Below, in pieces: positions 1-9,157 of a stretch of 64,000 nucleotides of DNA. The position numbers and the translations under genes are program-made. Position 1 is the first letter of the stretch, and each line of letters starts with the position of its first letter. Origin of the DNA: Pirellula staleyi DSM 6068 (GTDB lineage Bacteria > Planctomycetota > Planctomycetia > Pirellulales > Pirellulaceae); assembly GCA_945875845.1 (NCBI GenBank), contig CAMCMB010000025.1, forward strand, positions 16,241-80,240, written 5' to 3'. A model generated the notes under the pieces. It saw only the letters and a list, made by a program, of their open reading frames with translations, was not told the DNA's origin and made no database searches.

Positions 1-2
1 TG

Positions 3-1187
3 GACTGGCGAGCGAATGTCCTGAATCACTACGAAGCAAACCTGAGACGCATGATTGGGATCGCAAAACGCTCTGGCGCACAGATTGTCTTTGTAACGCC
101 AAGCGCGAATGAAAAGAACTGCTCGCCATTTAAAAGCGAGCATCGCCCTGGACTCTCCCTATTGGACAGCGAGCGATTAGAACTGCTTGCTGGCAATGCA
201 GGGAGCCACTCCGACGCGGCAAACGCGGCAAACGCACTGGACATTCGCGAGGCTTTGGAATCCTTGCAAGAAACAATCCAGATCGATCCGAACTATGCCG
301 ACTACCATTATCGTTTAGGGAAGGCATATTTCGCTCTCCATCGGTATTCCGATGCGCAGCAGTCATTTTGTCGCGCCGTCGATGAGGACGTTTGCCCTCT
401 CCGTGCCGTGCCTGAAATCAGGCAAGCGATCGAGCGTGTTTGCCGAGAAATGCGAGTGCCCATGGTGGACTTTGAACAACGCTTGCGCCTGCTTTGTGAA
501 TCCGAACAGGGGCATGCTATCCTCGGCGATGAGTACTTTCTCGACCATGTTCATCCTACGGTCGACGTGAACCGACGCCTTGCTCTTTGGATCATCGAAG
601 AGTTGCAGTCGCGTAGTCTCATTCTTGGTAGAAGCGTAGTGGATAACTCCCTCTCCAGTTCGCTCGCTGCAGCGGAGAAAAAAGTTTTCAGTGCAATCGA
701 TACAGAACTGCAAGGCTTTTCACTCCGCAATCTGGCCAAGGTCCTTCATTGGGCAGGCAAATTCGAGGAAGCTGCGCCACGTGCCAGAGACGCATTGGAA
801 CTGCTTCCCAACGACCCTGAAAGCCGATTCGTTTTGGCCGATTGTTTGAACAACATTGGCCAGGCCGAGGACGCGTTGCTGGAATACGAAAAACTCTTTG
901 CAAACGGCGAGGACTATCCACGTGCCTTCCATCCGTACGGTGAATTGCTCGCCGAAGCGGGAAAACTGAATCAAGCCAAAGCGTATTTACTATTGGCGAT
1001 TCTGCAAAACCCAAACAATGCCGGAGCTTTCCATCGGTTGGGCGTCGTCCATCTTCAGTTGGGTGAATTCGAATTTGCGGTTGAGTCGTTGGAAGAGTCG
1101 AATCGACTCTACCCCGGCGATACCGCAACCCTTTTCTATTTGGAAACCGCCAAAACCAAACAACGCGAACAGCCCGAACGACGTTAA
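3..1187 (+). CDS. C-terminal part of an SGNH-hydrolase-like protein with TPR repeats (5' end outside window)
   Basis: The reading frame is open to the left edge, so the ATG at 51 is internal and the gene is 5'-truncated by the window; 394 residues are visible. The first part (an IVFVTP strand, then NCSPFKSEH) and the FLDHVHPT motif near 540-560 fit the end of an SGNH/GDSL hydrolase-like fold, where DxxH carries the catalytic Asp and His. A helical TPR-like segment (IQIDPNYADYHYRLGKAYF) lies between them, and more TPR units fill the C-terminal half (for example LLPNDPESRFVLADCLNNIG). TPR-SGNH combinations are common in Planctomycetes. The substrate cannot be read from the sequence, and the nucleophile Ser block lies upstream of the window. 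Confidence 0.75.
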   Translation, partial: DWRANVLNHYEANLRRMIGIAKRSGAQIVFVTPSANEKNCSPFKSEHRPGLSLLDSERLELLAGNAGSHSDAANAANALDIREALESLQETIQIDPNYADYHYRLGKAYFALHRYSDAQQSFCRAVDEDVCPLRAVPEIRQAIERVCREMRVPMVDFEQRLRLLCESEQGHAILGDEYFLDHVHPTVDVNRRLALWIIEELQSRSLILGRSVVDNSLSSSLAAAEKKVFSAIDTELQGFSLRNLAKVLHWAGKFEEAAPRARDALELLPNDPESRFVLADCLNNIGQAEDALLEYEKLFANGEDYPRAFHPYGELLAEAGKLNQAKAYLLLAILQNPNNAGAFHRLGVVHLQLGEFEFAVESLEESNRLYPGDTATLFYLETAKTKQREQPERR

Positions 1188-1350
1188 GGGGCAGTCAACA
1201 GCGTGTTACCGTCACCTCGTGTTTTTTGACCGCACCAAATGCCAAGTTGGATCGAGATAGAAATGCATCGAACGTGATTTTCCATTATAATAGGTCTCCT
1301 GCCAATCCGTTTTCCTCGCAGACTACGCCCCCTCCAACTCACCATAAACC

Positions 1351-3924
1351 ATGACAACCATTCCTCTCAGACCCCTTGTCATTCTTGCGTTTTTGTTTGG
1401 CATACCGGAACAACTAAGCGCCGAGTCACCGGTTCCCGACAAGATCCTGTTCAATCGTGATGTCAGACCCATCCTTTCCGACAATTGCTTTTTTTGTCAC
1501 GGCCCAGACTCAAATCAGCGGCAAGCGGACCTGCGACTCGACGTCCGCGAGGAAGCGTTGAAGAGCGGCGCATTGGATGCAGTCCAACCGGACGCGATCG
1601 GTGTGGTCGCGAGAATTTTTTCCGACAAAGCGGATGTTCAAATGCCGCCGCCAGATTCGCACAAGAAACTCTCGGCACGACAAAAAGAGATCTTGAAGCG
1701 TTGGATCGAACAGGGCGCTGTGTATCAGCAGCACTGGTCCTACGAGAAACCTCACAAGGCAGAAATCCCCGCTGGGCAGAATGGCGTTGATGCGATTGTT
1801 CACAACCGCTTGTCCGAGGTAGGATTGATGCATGCACCGCAAGCAGATCGGCGAACGCTGATCCGCCGTCTTTATTCGGACCTGCTTGGCTTGCCCCCAA
1901 CTGCCTCCGAAGTCGACACTTTCTTGCGTGAATGCAGCGACGCGAATGGCGAGTTGTCCGCGATCAAGGCAGACGCAGCCTACCTGGCATTGGTCGATCG
2001 CGTTTTGAAGAACCCGCATTTTGGCGAACGCATGGCTATCCACTGGTTGGACGTTGTTCGATTTGCGGACACGATTGGTTACCATAGCGATAATTCGAGG
2101 AACGTATGGCCTTATCGCGATTGGGTCATCAAGAGCTTCAACGACAATAAGCCCTTCGATCGCTTCTCCATCGAACAGATCGCCGGTGACTTGCTGCCTG
2201 ACAAGTCGCAGGAGACGCTCGTCGGTTCGGCCTTCAATCGATTGTTGCTATCGACAGAAGAAGGTGGAGCACAACCCAAAGATTATGAAGCCAGAATGCT
2301 CACGGACCGTGTGCGCGCCATCGGTGCGGCGTGGATGGGGCAGACGACCGGATGCGCTCAGTGCCATGATCACAAATTCGATCCAATCAAGGCTCGCGAC
2401 TTCTATGCGTTGGGTGCATTCTTTGCCGATATCGAAGAGCCTATTATCGGGCGGCGCGAAGATGGAATGGTCGTGGCTACCGCAGACCAACAAACTCAAC
2501 TCGCCAAATTGGATACTGCCTTGACCGATGCCAAGACCAAGCGGGATGCGATACTTCCGTTGATGGATGTTGCTCAGCAGCAATGGGAATCGGATCTCGT
2601 TGCCTATCACATTATCTTGCCCGAATTGGCAGCCGATTCAAAAGCATCCGATCCGGACAAAAAAACGGCAACGCAAGTCGTTGAGATCGCCAAAAAGAAA
2701 GTCGCAGATCGCAAACCGAACGAGAAGACCATTGTCCAAAATTACTTTCGCAACAAAGTCACGAAACTCTATCAGTCCGAACGCGATGCGTTCGCAGTTG
2801 CGGAAAGGGAAAGACAAGCTTACTACGCTCAGTTGCCGAAATGCATTGTTAGCAATAGCAGTCCCAATAAGCGAACCGTGAGGATTCTGCCTCGCGGGAA
2901 TTGGATGGATGAGAGCGGCGAAATCGTCAAGCCTGGGTTGCCGAGTTACTTGCCGGGTCCCAAAGTGGAAGGACGCGAATTGACGCGATTGGATCTCGCC
3001 CAGTGGCTCGTCTCGCGAGACAATCCTCTTACAGCACGAACCGTCATGAATCGGTTGTGGAAACAGTGTTTTGGAATGGGGCTCAGCAAAGTCCTCGACG
3101 ATCTGGGCGCACAAGGTGAGATGCCTCCTAACTTGGTATTGCTCGATTGGTTGGCGTGCGAGTTCATGGACTCCGGCTGGGACTTTAAGCATATGGTTCG
3201 AACGATCGTCACGAGCGAAACCTATCGTCGAGCGTCAACCGCTAGCGCGGACCAACTGGCCGCAGACCCATACAATCGCGAGCATGCTAGGCAAAGCGCC
3301 TTTCGAATCGATGCGGAATTGGTCAGGGACTATGCGCTCGCCATCTCGGGCTTGCTCGCGTCCGACATAGGCGGACCTAGCGTCAAGCCTTATCAGCCAG
3401 ACGGTTATTGGGAGAACCTGAACTTTCCAACGCGTGATTACCCGGCAGACAAGGGCACGAGCCAATATCGACGCGGACTTTATACTTGGTGGCAGCGCAG
3501 CTTCCCGCACCCAAGCCTGCTCGCTTTCGATGCACCGAGTCGAGAGGAAACCTGTTCCGAACGCAATCGTTCCAACATCCCTCAGCAAGCCCTAGTCTTA
3601 TTGAACGATCCAACTTATGTCGAAGCGGCCCGAGTCTTTGCAGCACGCATTTTGAGCGAGCGGCCCGGCACCTCTGAGGAGAGAATCGAGTGGGCGTGGC
3701 AGCAAGCTCTCCAGCGAGCGCCTCGCGATGAGGAATTGAAGACCATGCTTGGGCTGCTGGATAAACACTTGGAGGTATACCGAAAGGATGCGAAGTCGGC
3801 GGAGGATCTGCTCAAGATCGGCTTTACGCCATCGCCCGAGTCGCTGGACAAAGTAGAACTGGCTGCTTGGACTCATATCGCTCGCGTCCTCCTCAACCTA
3901 CACGAATCGATTACGAGAACGTAA
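1351..3924 (+). CDS. Planctomycete cytochrome C / DUF1549 / DUF1553 (PSD1) protein
   Basis: An 857-residue exported protein. It has an N-terminal signal peptide, then a PSCyt1 haem domain with CFFCH at residues 46-50, a DUF1549 (PSCyt2) domain with a second CxxCH at 335-339 (CAQCHDH), and a C-terminal DUF1553 (PSD1) domain containing NPLTARTVMNRLW and EETCSERNRSNIPQQAL. These proteins are abundant in Planctomycetes and usually sit beside DUF1501 genes, as here. The TAA stop shares a base with the next ATG (TAATG, 3922-3926), which indicates translational coupling. An exported redox or polymer-degrading role is commonly proposed for the family, but no substrate is known. No clear ribosome-binding site precedes the ATG. 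Confidence 0.93.
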   Translation: MTTIPLRPLVILAFLFGIPEQLSAESPVPDKILFNRDVRPILSDNCFFCHGPDSNQRQADLRLDVREEALKSGALDAVQPDAIGVVARIFSDKADVQMPPPDSHKKLSARQKEILKRWIEQGAVYQQHWSYEKPHKAEIPAGQNGVDAIVHNRLSEVGLMHAPQADRRTLIRRLYSDLLGLPPTASEVDTFLRECSDANGELSAIKADAAYLALVDRVLKNPHFGERMAIHWLDVVRFADTIGYHSDNSRNVWPYRDWVIKSFNDNKPFDRFSIEQIAGDLLPDKSQETLVGSAFNRLLLSTEEGGAQPKDYEARMLTDRVRAIGAAWMGQTTGCAQCHDHKFDPIKARDFYALGAFFADIEEPIIGRREDGMVVATADQQTQLAKLDTALTDAKTKRDAILPLMDVAQQQWESDLVAYHIILPELAADSKASDPDKKTATQVVEIAKKKVADRKPNEKTIVQNYFRNKVTKLYQSERDAFAVAERERQAYYAQLPKCIVSNSSPNKRTVRILPRGNWMDESGEIVKPGLPSYLPGPKVEGRELTRLDLAQWLVSRDNPLTARTVMNRLWKQCFGMGLSKVLDDLGAQGEMPPNLVLLDWLACEFMDSGWDFKHMVRTIVTSETYRRASTASADQLAADPYNREHARQSAFRIDAELVRDYALAISGLLASDIGGPSVKPYQPDGYWENLNFPTRDYPADKGTSQYRRGLYTWWQRSFPHPSLLAFDAPSREETCSERNRSNIPQQALVLLNDPTYVEAARVFAARILSERPGTSEERIEWAWQQALQRAPRDEELKTMLGLLDKHLEVYRKDAKSAEDLLKIGFTPSPESLDKVELAAWTHIARVLLNLHESITRT

Positions 3925-5366
3925 TGGTCATTTCGTTGAGCGCAACCGTCGAAAACAGGGATGAGAATCGTCGCAGGTTCTTGGGGCGAAGCTCACAGGG
4001 GCTTGGTGCGCTGGCACTTGCCGCCCTGTTGCAACCGTCGGTGCTGAAGGGTGCGGATGTTTCTGGACAACAGGCTGAGGGATCGTTACCACAAAAAGCC
4101 AAGCGTGTGATTTGGCTCTCGATGGCGGGTGGTCCTTCGCAATTCGAGACCTTTGACTATAAGCCAAAGCTTGCGGCGATGAGCGGCCAGCCGATGCCGG
4201 AAAGTCTTACCAAAGGGCAACAACTTGCGCAGCTCCAAGGGCAACAGCTCCTATGCCTGGGTCCTCAGTTTCCATTTTCAAGATTCGGAACGTGCCAAAC
4301 TGAAATCAGCACTCTGTTTCCTCACATTGGATCCGTGGCCGACGACATTTGCTTGATCCGATCGATGACGACCGATGCCATCAATCATGATCCAGCCCAC
4401 ATGTTCATGAATACTGGATCGCAGATCGCAGGCCGGCCCAGCATGGGTTCGTGGGTTACCTACGGTCTAGGCAGCGTCGCCGAGAATCTTCCCGGATTTG
4501 TTGTGCTTGTTTCGACTGGCAAGGGCCGATCACCACAGCCGATCGCGGCCCGCCAATGGAGCAGCGGATTCTTGCCAAGTCGACATCAAGGCGTGCAGCT
4601 TCGAAGTCATGGGGATTCAGTCCTTTATCTCGGCAACCCGAGCGGTATCACTCGCGACCAACAAGACCTCGACGTGCGTGCCATTAACGAGCTCAATCGT
4701 TTTCAGGACTCGCAAGAGTACGACCCTGAGATTGCAACTCGAATTGCACAGTACGAAATGGCGTTTCAGATGCAAGCAAGTGTTCCAGAGCTCATGGACA
4801 TTCGCAACGAATCGAGAGATACGCTGGAACTCTACGGTTGCCAAGCGGGGGATGGTTCGTTCGCCAGCAATTGTTTGCTCGCTCGACGACTTGCTGAACG
4901 CGGAGTTCGATTTATCCAACTCTATCACCGCGATTGGGACCATCATAGCTTGCTGAAACAAGAACTCCCGTTGCGTGCAGCCGAAGTGGACCGCGCATGC
5001 GCAGGGCTGATCCAAGATCTAAAAAACAAGGGGATGTTTGAGGAAACGCTGATCGTTTGGACAGGCGAGTTTGGGCGAACACCCATGTCGCAAGGGGACA
5101 AAGGCCCCATCGGTCGCGATCACCATAACAAATCCATGTCCATGTGGTTAGCCGGCGCGGGAGTCCGGGGGGGCCAAGTGTACGGAGCAACGGACGAACT
5201 CGGTTATGCAGCCGTCGAGAATGTTTGCACCGTACATGATCTTCATGCGACAATGCTCCATCAACTCGGTATTCAACACGATTCGTTTAGTGTGAAGTTT
5301 CAAGGCCTTGATGCAAAGCTCACCGGCGTCGAACACGCAAATGTGCTGCATGATATTCTTGTTTAG
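3924..5366 (+). CDS. DUF1501 domain protein, first of a tandem pair
   Basis: A 480-residue protein of the sulfatase-like DUF1501 family. I chose the ATG at 3924 because it overlaps the upstream stop (TAATG) and places the twin-arginine signal NRRRFLGRSSQG close to the N-terminus; an in-frame ATG at 3867 would add 19 residues of upstream overlap. Family landmarks are VIWLSMAGGPSQFETFD, HDPAHMFMNTGSQI, WTGEFGRTPMSQG and RDHHNKSMS. The Tat signal implies export of a folded protein. It is followed 24 bp later by a close paralogue, so the cytochrome and both DUF1501 genes form one operon. The enzymatic activity of the family is not established. Confidence 0.93.
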   Translation: MVISLSATVENRDENRRRFLGRSSQGLGALALAALLQPSVLKGADVSGQQAEGSLPQKAKRVIWLSMAGGPSQFETFDYKPKLAAMSGQPMPESLTKGQQLAQLQGQQLLCLGPQFPFSRFGTCQTEISTLFPHIGSVADDICLIRSMTTDAINHDPAHMFMNTGSQIAGRPSMGSWVTYGLGSVAENLPGFVVLVSTGKGRSPQPIAARQWSSGFLPSRHQGVQLRSHGDSVLYLGNPSGITRDQQDLDVRAINELNRFQDSQEYDPEIATRIAQYEMAFQMQASVPELMDIRNESRDTLELYGCQAGDGSFASNCLLARRLAERGVRFIQLYHRDWDHHSLLKQELPLRAAEVDRACAGLIQDLKNKGMFEETLIVWTGEFGRTPMSQGDKGPIGRDHHNKSMSMWLAGAGVRGGQVYGATDELGYAAVENVCTVHDLHATMLHQLGIQHDSFSVKFQGLDAKLTGVEHANVLHDILV

Positions 5367-5390
5367 TCGAACCCCTTTTGGATTTCCAAG

Positions 5391-6809
5391 ATGAATAACG
5401 TTCCTTTATCAAATCAAAGTCGCAGATCGTTTCTCGGCCAAACTTCGCAAGGAGTTGGAGCGGTAGCCCTTGCAACGATGCTGAATTCGGCGAGTGTCCA
5501 AGCTGACCCGGTTCGCGGCGTTCTGGCAACTTTGCCATTGCCTCAGCGGGCCAAACGCGTCATTTGGTTGTCGATGGCAGGTGGGCCATCGCAGTTGGAA
5601 ACGTTTGATCCAAAGCCCAAGCTTGCCGAGATGCATGGCCAACCTATGCCCGAGAGCTTCACGAAAGGGCAACAGCTTGCCCAGCTTCAAGGTCAAAAGC
5701 TGAACTGTTTTGGGCCTCAGCATCCGTTTGCCAAGTTTGGTCAGAACCAAGTCGAAATCTGTTCGTTGTTTCCTCAGATTGGGTCGGTCATCGATGACAT
5801 TTGCTTGATTCGATCGATGACAACCGAAGCCATCAACCATGACCCAGCCCATATGTTTATGAACACCGGTTCTCAGATTGCCGGACGACCGAGTATGGGA
5901 GCTTGGGTGACTTATGGGCTAGGGAGCGAATCGACAGACCTGCCGGGTTTCGTTGTCCTTACTTCGTTGGGCAAGGGTGGGCAGAACCAACCCATTGCCG
6001 CGAGACAATGGAACAGTGGATTTTTGCCGACGCGATATCAAGGTGTCCAACTGCGAGGCAAAGGGGATTCAGTGCTGTATCTCAACAACCCGCCCGGCAT
6101 TAGTCGCGATCAGCAGGGAAGCGACGTAGCCGCCATCAATGCGTTGAACGTTCAACAACAGGCGATGCAGGATGACCCTGAGATAGCGACGAGAATTGCT
6201 CAATACGAAATGGCTTTCCGCATGCAAGCGAGCGTCCCGGAACTGATGGACATCCGCGGAGAGGGCCCTTCGACATTGGAGCTGTACGGATGCCAACCAG
6301 GGGACGGTTCATTTGCAGCCAACTGCCTACTGGCTCGCCGTTTAGCCGAACGAGGCGTTCGCTTTATTCAACTGTATCACAAGGATTGGGACCATCACGG
6401 GGGTGTGAAAGAGGGCGTGGCGCTCAAGGCACAAGAAATTGATCGAGCCTGCATGGCGCTCATCACCGACTTAAAGCAACGCGGCATGTTCCATGACACG
6501 CTGATTGTCTGGGCAGGCGAGTTTGGCCGCACTCCAATGTCCCAGGGTGGCAATGGGCGTGATCATCACAACAAGGCCATGACGGTATGGCTGGCTGGTG
6601 CGGGCATTCGCGGTGGCATCGTTCATGGAGCCACGGATGAACTGGGGTATGCGGCCGTCGAAAACGGTTGCACGGTTCATGACTTGCATGCCACCATGAT
6701 GCATCAACTAGGGATTGAGCACGATTCGTTCAGTGTCAAATTTCAGGGGCTGGACGCCAAGCTGACCGGCGTAGAGGGCGCCAACGTGATTCGCGAAATA
6801 TTGACCTGA
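5391..6809 (+). CDS. DUF1501 domain protein, second of a tandem pair
   Basis: A 472-residue paralogue of the preceding gene, colinear with it along the whole length (VIWLSMAGGPSQLETFD, HDPAHMFMNTGSQIAGRPS, WAGEFGRTPMSQG, RDHHNKAMT). It has its own Tat-type signal (SRRSFLGQTSQG). The pair looks like a tandem duplication followed by divergence, mainly in the N-terminal linker and in the segment after SFTKGQQLAQLQGQ. Two DUF1501 genes behind one PSD1 cytochrome is unusual, since one-to-one pairing is the common arrangement. The TGA stop is followed directly by an in-frame TAG and then by the heptamer repeat. Confidence 0.93.
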   Translation: MNNVPLSNQSRRSFLGQTSQGVGAVALATMLNSASVQADPVRGVLATLPLPQRAKRVIWLSMAGGPSQLETFDPKPKLAEMHGQPMPESFTKGQQLAQLQGQKLNCFGPQHPFAKFGQNQVEICSLFPQIGSVIDDICLIRSMTTEAINHDPAHMFMNTGSQIAGRPSMGAWVTYGLGSESTDLPGFVVLTSLGKGGQNQPIAARQWNSGFLPTRYQGVQLRGKGDSVLYLNNPPGISRDQQGSDVAAINALNVQQQAMQDDPEIATRIAQYEMAFRMQASVPELMDIRGEGPSTLELYGCQPGDGSFAANCLLARRLAERGVRFIQLYHKDWDHHGGVKEGVALKAQEIDRACMALITDLKQRGMFHDTLIVWAGEFGRTPMSQGGNGRDHHNKAMTVWLAGAGIRGGIVHGATDELGYAAVENGCTVHDLHATMMHQLGIEHDSFSVKFQGLDAKLTGVEGANVIREILT

Positions 6810-6810
6810 T

Positions 6811-6887
6811 AGCGATTAGCGATTAGCGATTAGCGATTAGCGATTAGCGATTAGCGATTAGCGATTAGCGATTAGCGATTAGCGATT
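6811..6887. repeat. Perfect heptamer microsatellite, 11 units of AGCGATT
   Basis: Eleven uninterrupted copies of AGCGATT start two bases after the DUF1501 stop codon. The array grades into two copies of a TTTGAAA-like heptamer before the next pentamer array. A 7-bp unit would shift frame if translated, which fits its non-coding position. Copy number is likely to vary between strains through slippage. Confidence 0.97.
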
Positions 6888-6899
6888 TGAAATTTGAAA

Positions 6900-6929
6900 T
6901 TTGGTTTGGTTTGGTTTGGTTTGGTTTGG
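6900..6929. repeat. Perfect pentamer microsatellite, 6 units of TTTGG
   Basis: Six copies of TTTGG follow the heptamer array by 12 bases and run into a short T-tract. Two microsatellites with different unit lengths, joined by a transitional TTTGAAA pair, form one low-complexity tract of about 120 bp. Confidence 0.97.
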
Positions 6930-6941
6930 TTTTTGCATTTC

Positions 6942-7034
6942 GCCCCGAATGGGGCAGCAACACCTTAGCCCAGGGCAGAGCGAAGCGCCGCCCTGGGTAA
7001 ATGTCCGCCAACGCAACTTCGCCCTGAAGGGGCA
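6942..7034. repeat. Cluster of three short GC-rich hairpins
   Basis: Three perfect small inverted repeats follow each other: GCCCC-GAAT-GGGGC (6942-6955), CCCAGGGC...GCCCTGGG (6969-6997) and GCCCT-GA-AGGGGC (near 7021-7033). Similar hairpin strings are dispersed in many Planctomycete genomes. The tract lies in the 440-bp gap before the DUF1559 gene and no ORF in it looks real. From 7035 to 7249 I see only AT-rich sequence with a G/T homopolymer run near 7147-7160. Confidence 0.7.
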
Positions 7035-7249
7035 AAACTCGCCGGCGTTACATTTTCTGGGAATTGAAAATCCATTAGCCATTGCAATGACCTTACAAGG
7101 TCCCCCCCACTGGATAAATTCAACAAAAAATATCGGGAAAAATGTCTTGGGGGGTTTTTTTTCACCTAGGAGACCTGCTAAGTTGGACGTCTGTGCATCC
7201 AAAGCACGTAGGATTTGTTCCTTCCATTTTTCCAAGGGTTGGTGTTGCA

Positions 7250-8311
7250 ATGAAAAGAAAATTGAAATGCTCGGCGTTTACGCTTGTTGAATTGCTTGTG
7301 GTTATTGCCATCATTGGCATCTTAGTCGGACTCCTGCTCCCGGCCGTGCAGGCGGCCCGCGAGGCGGCTCGTCGAATGCAGTGTGGAAATAACATCCATA
7401 ACATTGCACTAGCGATCGCGAACTATGAAAGCACATACAAACGATTGCCGGCGGGTGTCACTGGCTGGAGACCAACGAACACGGGTGCGGATCGAAGTTC
7501 AGGTGGGACCGGCGAAGCAAACGGCCAGTTTTTCAATGGCATGTGGAGTTGGTCAGCCGCCATACTACCGTTTATGGAGGCAAGCAACATTTACCAACAG
7601 ATCGACTTTTTGCAGCGACCCTACTGCGCGGAGCGGGCAGATGCATGGTTCATGGACAGAGGGCCCGACGCAACTGCCTTGTCGAATTTCCCCAGTAACG
7701 TATTGGCCTGCAAATCCATGCCTCCATCTTTTGCTTGCCCAAGCACTCCACAGAGCTACGGTATCGGAATGTACAAAGACTATGCTTTGAATGCTGGGCA
7801 AGGGCCCAACGCTGCCGGTGACCCGGTACCCTATAATGGCGGTTCGCGAATTTCGTCGTGTTGCCCTGAGCGAGCATTAACCGCCAACGGTATTGCGCAC
7901 AAGCAAAGTTATCTTCGCATGGCTGCCGTCACCGATGGAACGTCGAATACATTTATGATTCTGGAGCAGGCGTCGGTCATTCCAAAGTTTCCTTTTCCAG
8001 TCAACCCATTTATGTGGACGAGTCACCAGTCGCAAGGCTTGGCAATGAGTAATCAAGGAACACAACTCTATCCACCGAACATGGATCCCGTTCTGCAAGT
8101 GTCGAGAATCGGAAGCACGATTTACCCGATTCAACCAGCTCCTGCTGGTTTCGGGCTGACGGGGCGTAATTCGAGAAGCTACCACACGGGTGGAATTCAG
8201 ACTGCCAATGTGGACTGCAGCGTTCGATTCATTTCGGATTCGATTTCGATGGCGCCGTGGCGTTATGCGTTCACTCGCGATGGCGGCGAAGTTAACCAAA
8301 TCGAAAACTGA
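7250..8311 (+). CDS. DUF1559 domain protein with type IV pilin-like N-terminus
   Basis: A 353-residue planctomycete pseudopilin-like protein. The ATG at 7250 puts the class III prepilin cleavage motif near the start (SAFTLVELLVVIAIIGILV, with the conserved Glu at +5), followed by the family-typical LLLPAVQAAREAARRMQC. A long in-frame extension back to 7142 lacks any family feature and was rejected. The C-terminus carries the usual His block (YHTGGIQTANVDCSVRFI), but the normal DG after it is DC here. These proteins are presumed to be processed by a PilD-type peptidase and secreted or assembled by a type II-like system. A hairpin terminator follows. Confidence 0.93.
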   Translation: MKRKLKCSAFTLVELLVVIAIIGILVGLLLPAVQAAREAARRMQCGNNIHNIALAIANYESTYKRLPAGVTGWRPTNTGADRSSGGTGEANGQFFNGMWSWSAAILPFMEASNIYQQIDFLQRPYCAERADAWFMDRGPDATALSNFPSNVLACKSMPPSFACPSTPQSYGIGMYKDYALNAGQGPNAAGDPVPYNGGSRISSCCPERALTANGIAHKQSYLRMAAVTDGTSNTFMILEQASVIPKFPFPVNPFMWTSHQSQGLAMSNQGTQLYPPNMDPVLQVSRIGSTIYPIQPAPAGFGLTGRNSRSYHTGGIQTANVDCSVRFISDSISMAPWRYAFTRDGGEVNQIEN

Positions 8312-8336
8312 TAGAAATTCGTTCATGGTTTCAAGG

Positions 8337-8368
8337 CGCGTCGAGATATTCGACGCGTCTCTTTTTTC
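8337..8368 (+). terminator. Rho-independent terminator after the DUF1559 gene
   Basis: The inverted repeat CGCGTCGA / TCGACGCG (8337-8344 and 8350-8357) with a 5-nt loop is followed by TCTCTTTTTT. It ends the DUF1559 transcript 25 bp before the next gene. Confidence 0.85.
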
Positions 8369-8392
8369 ATCCATATCGCTTTGGAAAGACTT

Positions 8393-8791
8393 ATGATCAA
8401 ACAAGCATTTGTTCCGACGATCGTATTAACGTTGCTTTTGGCAGGTTGCGGCGGAGAAGACCTGAAGCAGATTAGGGGTACGGTAACTCACAATGGCAAG
8501 CCCGTTGCAAACCTCTATCTCACGTTCATGCCTGCCGATCCGAAAACGCAACCAGCGAGTTCCAGTTCGACAGACGCAAATGGAAAGTTCGAACTCAAGA
8601 TAGGTTCCAAAGGTGGTGTCGTGCCTGGTAAATATACAGTGACTGCATCGGATCCCGCTGCCATGATGGGTGGTAAATCAAGCGATGATCCAGACTACGC
8701 GGTCGTCTGCAAAAAGTACGCTCAAGGGACATCGACGTATACGATGGACGTCGAGAAAAGCATCAGCAACTTGGAACTGAAACTAGACTGA
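8393..8791 (+). CDS. Small lipoprotein with carboxypeptidase-regulatory/transthyretin-like fold
   Basis: A 132-residue lipoprotein. The ATG at 8393 has a GGAAAG ribosome-binding site about 6 bases upstream; the TTG at 8381 is less likely. The signal sequence ends in a lipobox (LLAGC), and the rest (IRGTVTHNGKPVANLYLTF, then DANGKFELK and PGKYTVT) is the Ig-like beta-sandwich seen in planctomycete carboxypeptidase-regulatory-like lipoproteins. These small lipoproteins very often follow DUF1559 genes, as here, although a terminator separates the two. The molecular function is unknown. Confidence 0.85.
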   Translation: MIKQAFVPTIVLTLLLAGCGGEDLKQIRGTVTHNGKPVANLYLTFMPADPKTQPASSSSTDANGKFELKIGSKGGVVPGKYTVTASDPAAMMGGKSSDDPDYAVVCKKYAQGTSTYTMDVEKSISNLELKLD

Positions 8792-8808
8792 GGCAGTAAA
8801 TTGGCTAG

Positions 8809-8940
8809 GGACATCTGGGAGCGGGCATGGCAACATTTATTGGCATTGTCTTCGGTGCTTGGTTTGTTTGGACGAGGAGGCTCGGAACCCTGGTCGTCGC
8901 CCACACGACCTACAATTTTCTCCTCAGTCTCGTTTGGTAA
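8809..8940 (+). pseudogene. C-terminal remnant of a CPBP-family intramembrane protease
   Basis: The frame after an in-frame TAG at 8806 reads GHLGAGMATFIGIVFGAWF, then a basic loop (WTRRLGTL) and VVAHTTYNFLLSLVW before TAA at 8938. This matches the last two transmembrane segments of CPBP (Abi/CAAX) proteases, including the conserved HxxxN motif (HTTYN). The rest of the protein, including the EExxxR motif, is absent. I infer a decayed gene tail. The remaining sequence up to rpsT (8941-9157) shows no gene. Confidence 0.6.
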
Positions 8941-9157
8941 AAAGGACACGAGATCTCGAGTGGACGTATCTATCGGTAACAAAATTGGGGAGGTTTTTGC
9001 TAGCCGCCCCTCCATTAGGTCCCTAAATCCGATGAATGATGCTTGATTTGCGAGGTTCAGCCGAAAAATCTCTAGACAAAACAGGGAATAATGGGCATCA
9101 TGTGCATCCTTAATTGTCTGGGATTTTAGAAAATCGATTGAGTTCAGGAGTTGTGAA

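Noticed and set aside
1286..1291. Perfect TATAAT box upstream of the PSD1 cytochrome gene
   Set aside because: No acceptable -35 element at 16-18 bp spacing was found, so it is not listed as a promoter.
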